Below, one piece after another: positions 5,548 through 6,044 of a stretch of DNA of 6,044 nucleotides. This DNA is from Desulfuromusa sp. (GTDB lineage Bacteria; Desulfobacterota; Desulfuromonadia; Desulfuromonadales; Geopsychrobacteraceae): assembly GCA_029933365.1 (NCBI GenBank), contig JAOZOH010000158.1:1-6044 (forward strand), given 5' to 3'. A program made the translations under genes and the position numbers. Under the pieces are notes generated by a model. It saw nothing but the letters and a program-made list of their open reading frames with translations, was not told where the DNA came from and made no database searches. Each line of letters starts with the position of its first letter. The first letter of the stretch is position 1.

Positions 5548-6044
5548 TTAATTATTCATCTCAGCATCGGAATTCATCTTACTTTTTCGCAAGGCTTTGT
5601 TACTCAGGGCATAGAAGCCAGTCAGTAGATAGATAACACTGCCAATAACATAGATCATACGAACAGAGATAAAATCAGAGAGCCAGGCAAAGAAAATACC
5701 GGCAAACATAAACATAGCACTGCGTAACATCTCCCGTGTTGCATAAACCCGCCCTAATTGCCTTGGTGCAACCGTGCTCTGCAGTAGAGAATCCTGCGCA
5801 ACATCGCGAATGGCAAATGGTGGGCCAAACACAAAGGCCCACGTCACCGCCATCCAGACCGTCTGACTGCTGGCATAGGCAAGTGTAAACAGACCAGCAG
5901 CAAAAGCATTTAGAACGATGACACGCCCCGTATAACGGTGCAGCCAATCACCAATCGCCAGCGCAAAAAGAGAACCCAGGATCATACCGGCAAAATAACC
6001 CGTCGCCTGATAACCCCAATCGGCGGCATCACCCTGCAGTGCCT
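5548..6044 (-). CDS. MFS transporter, C-terminal part (runs off right edge)
   Basis: About 164 C-terminal residues are visible of a protein read leftward, whose N-terminus lies beyond the window. The reading frame continues without a stop to the edge (ALQGDAADWGYQATGYFAG then MILGSLF), so the internal ATG near 5985 is not the real start. About five hydrophobic segments are visible, at roughly YFAGMILGSLFALAI, VLNAFAAGLFTLAYA, VWMAVTWAFVFGPPFAI, SAMFMFAGIFFAWL and IYVIGSVIYLLTGFYAL. GDWLHRYTGR between the first two fits the MFS loop motif G-(L)-(A)-D-R-GR. LLQSTVAPRQLGRVYATREML resembles the corresponding loop of MFS efflux-type permeases. The tail is hydrophilic. The substrate cannot be told; nothing marks it as a lactate permease. 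It converges on glcF across a 39-base gap and is unlikely to belong to the same transcription unit. Confidence 0.8.
   Translation of the reverse strand, partial: ALQGDAADWGYQATGYFAGMILGSLFALAIGDWLHRYTGRVIVLNAFAAGLFTLAYASSQTVWMAVTWAFVFGPPFAIRDVAQDSLLQSTVAPRQLGRVYATREMLRSAMFMFAGIFFAWLSDFISVRMIYVIGSVIYLLTGFYALSNKALRKSKMNSDAEMNN

Overview
The window reads as an organic-acid (lactate or 2-hydroxyacid) oxidation locus from a Gram-negative, probably anaerobic or respiratory bacterium. GC content is moderate, by eye slightly below 50%. The mix of a GlcD-type FAD dehydrogenase, a GlcF-type Fe-S partner, LutB/LutC proteins, a thiolase and a strong sigma-54-type promoter resembles Desulfobacterota, for example the Desulfuromonadales or the organic-acid region of Desulfovibrio. 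That placement is inference from gene content, not a database match.

Layout. On the minus strand at the left, lutC (1016 to 453) is followed by the start of lutB (356 running off the left edge). A 96-base gap filled by nested inverted repeats separates them. A 336-base divergent intergenic region (1017-1352) holds the lutC promoter and operator. It also holds a well-formed -24/-12 promoter for the plus-strand thiolase gene (1353-2528), with palindromes upstream. After another regulatory gap come the plus-strand genes for a GlcD-like dehydrogenase (2718-4100) and a GlcF-like Fe-S protein (4204-5508), separated by a REP-like palindromic repeat. The 3' end of an MFS transporter gene converges from the right (6044 to 5548).

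How the genes fit together. LutB and LutC belong to the L-lactate oxidation complex LutABC/LldEFG. GlcD plus GlcF is the usual two-subunit 2-hydroxyacid (D-lactate or glycolate) dehydrogenase. Together they could convert both lactate isomers to pyruvate and pass electrons to the membrane quinone pool or another acceptor. The lutC and glcD promoters each carry the same 15-base sequence containing TGGTCTTACCA. This is the operator type used by PdhR, LldR and GlcC, which are FadR-subfamily GntR regulators, so the two transcription units probably answer to one regulator encoded outside the window. The thiolase lies between them but has a different, sigma-54-type promoter and so appears to be controlled separately.

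I found no previously undescribed system. The most useful observations are the shared operator pair, the sigma-54 promoter of the thiolase, and two structured intergenic repeats. Two start codons also need care: the longest open frames of glcD and glcF begin at TTG codons inside regulatory or repeat DNA, and the ATG starts given here are better supported.
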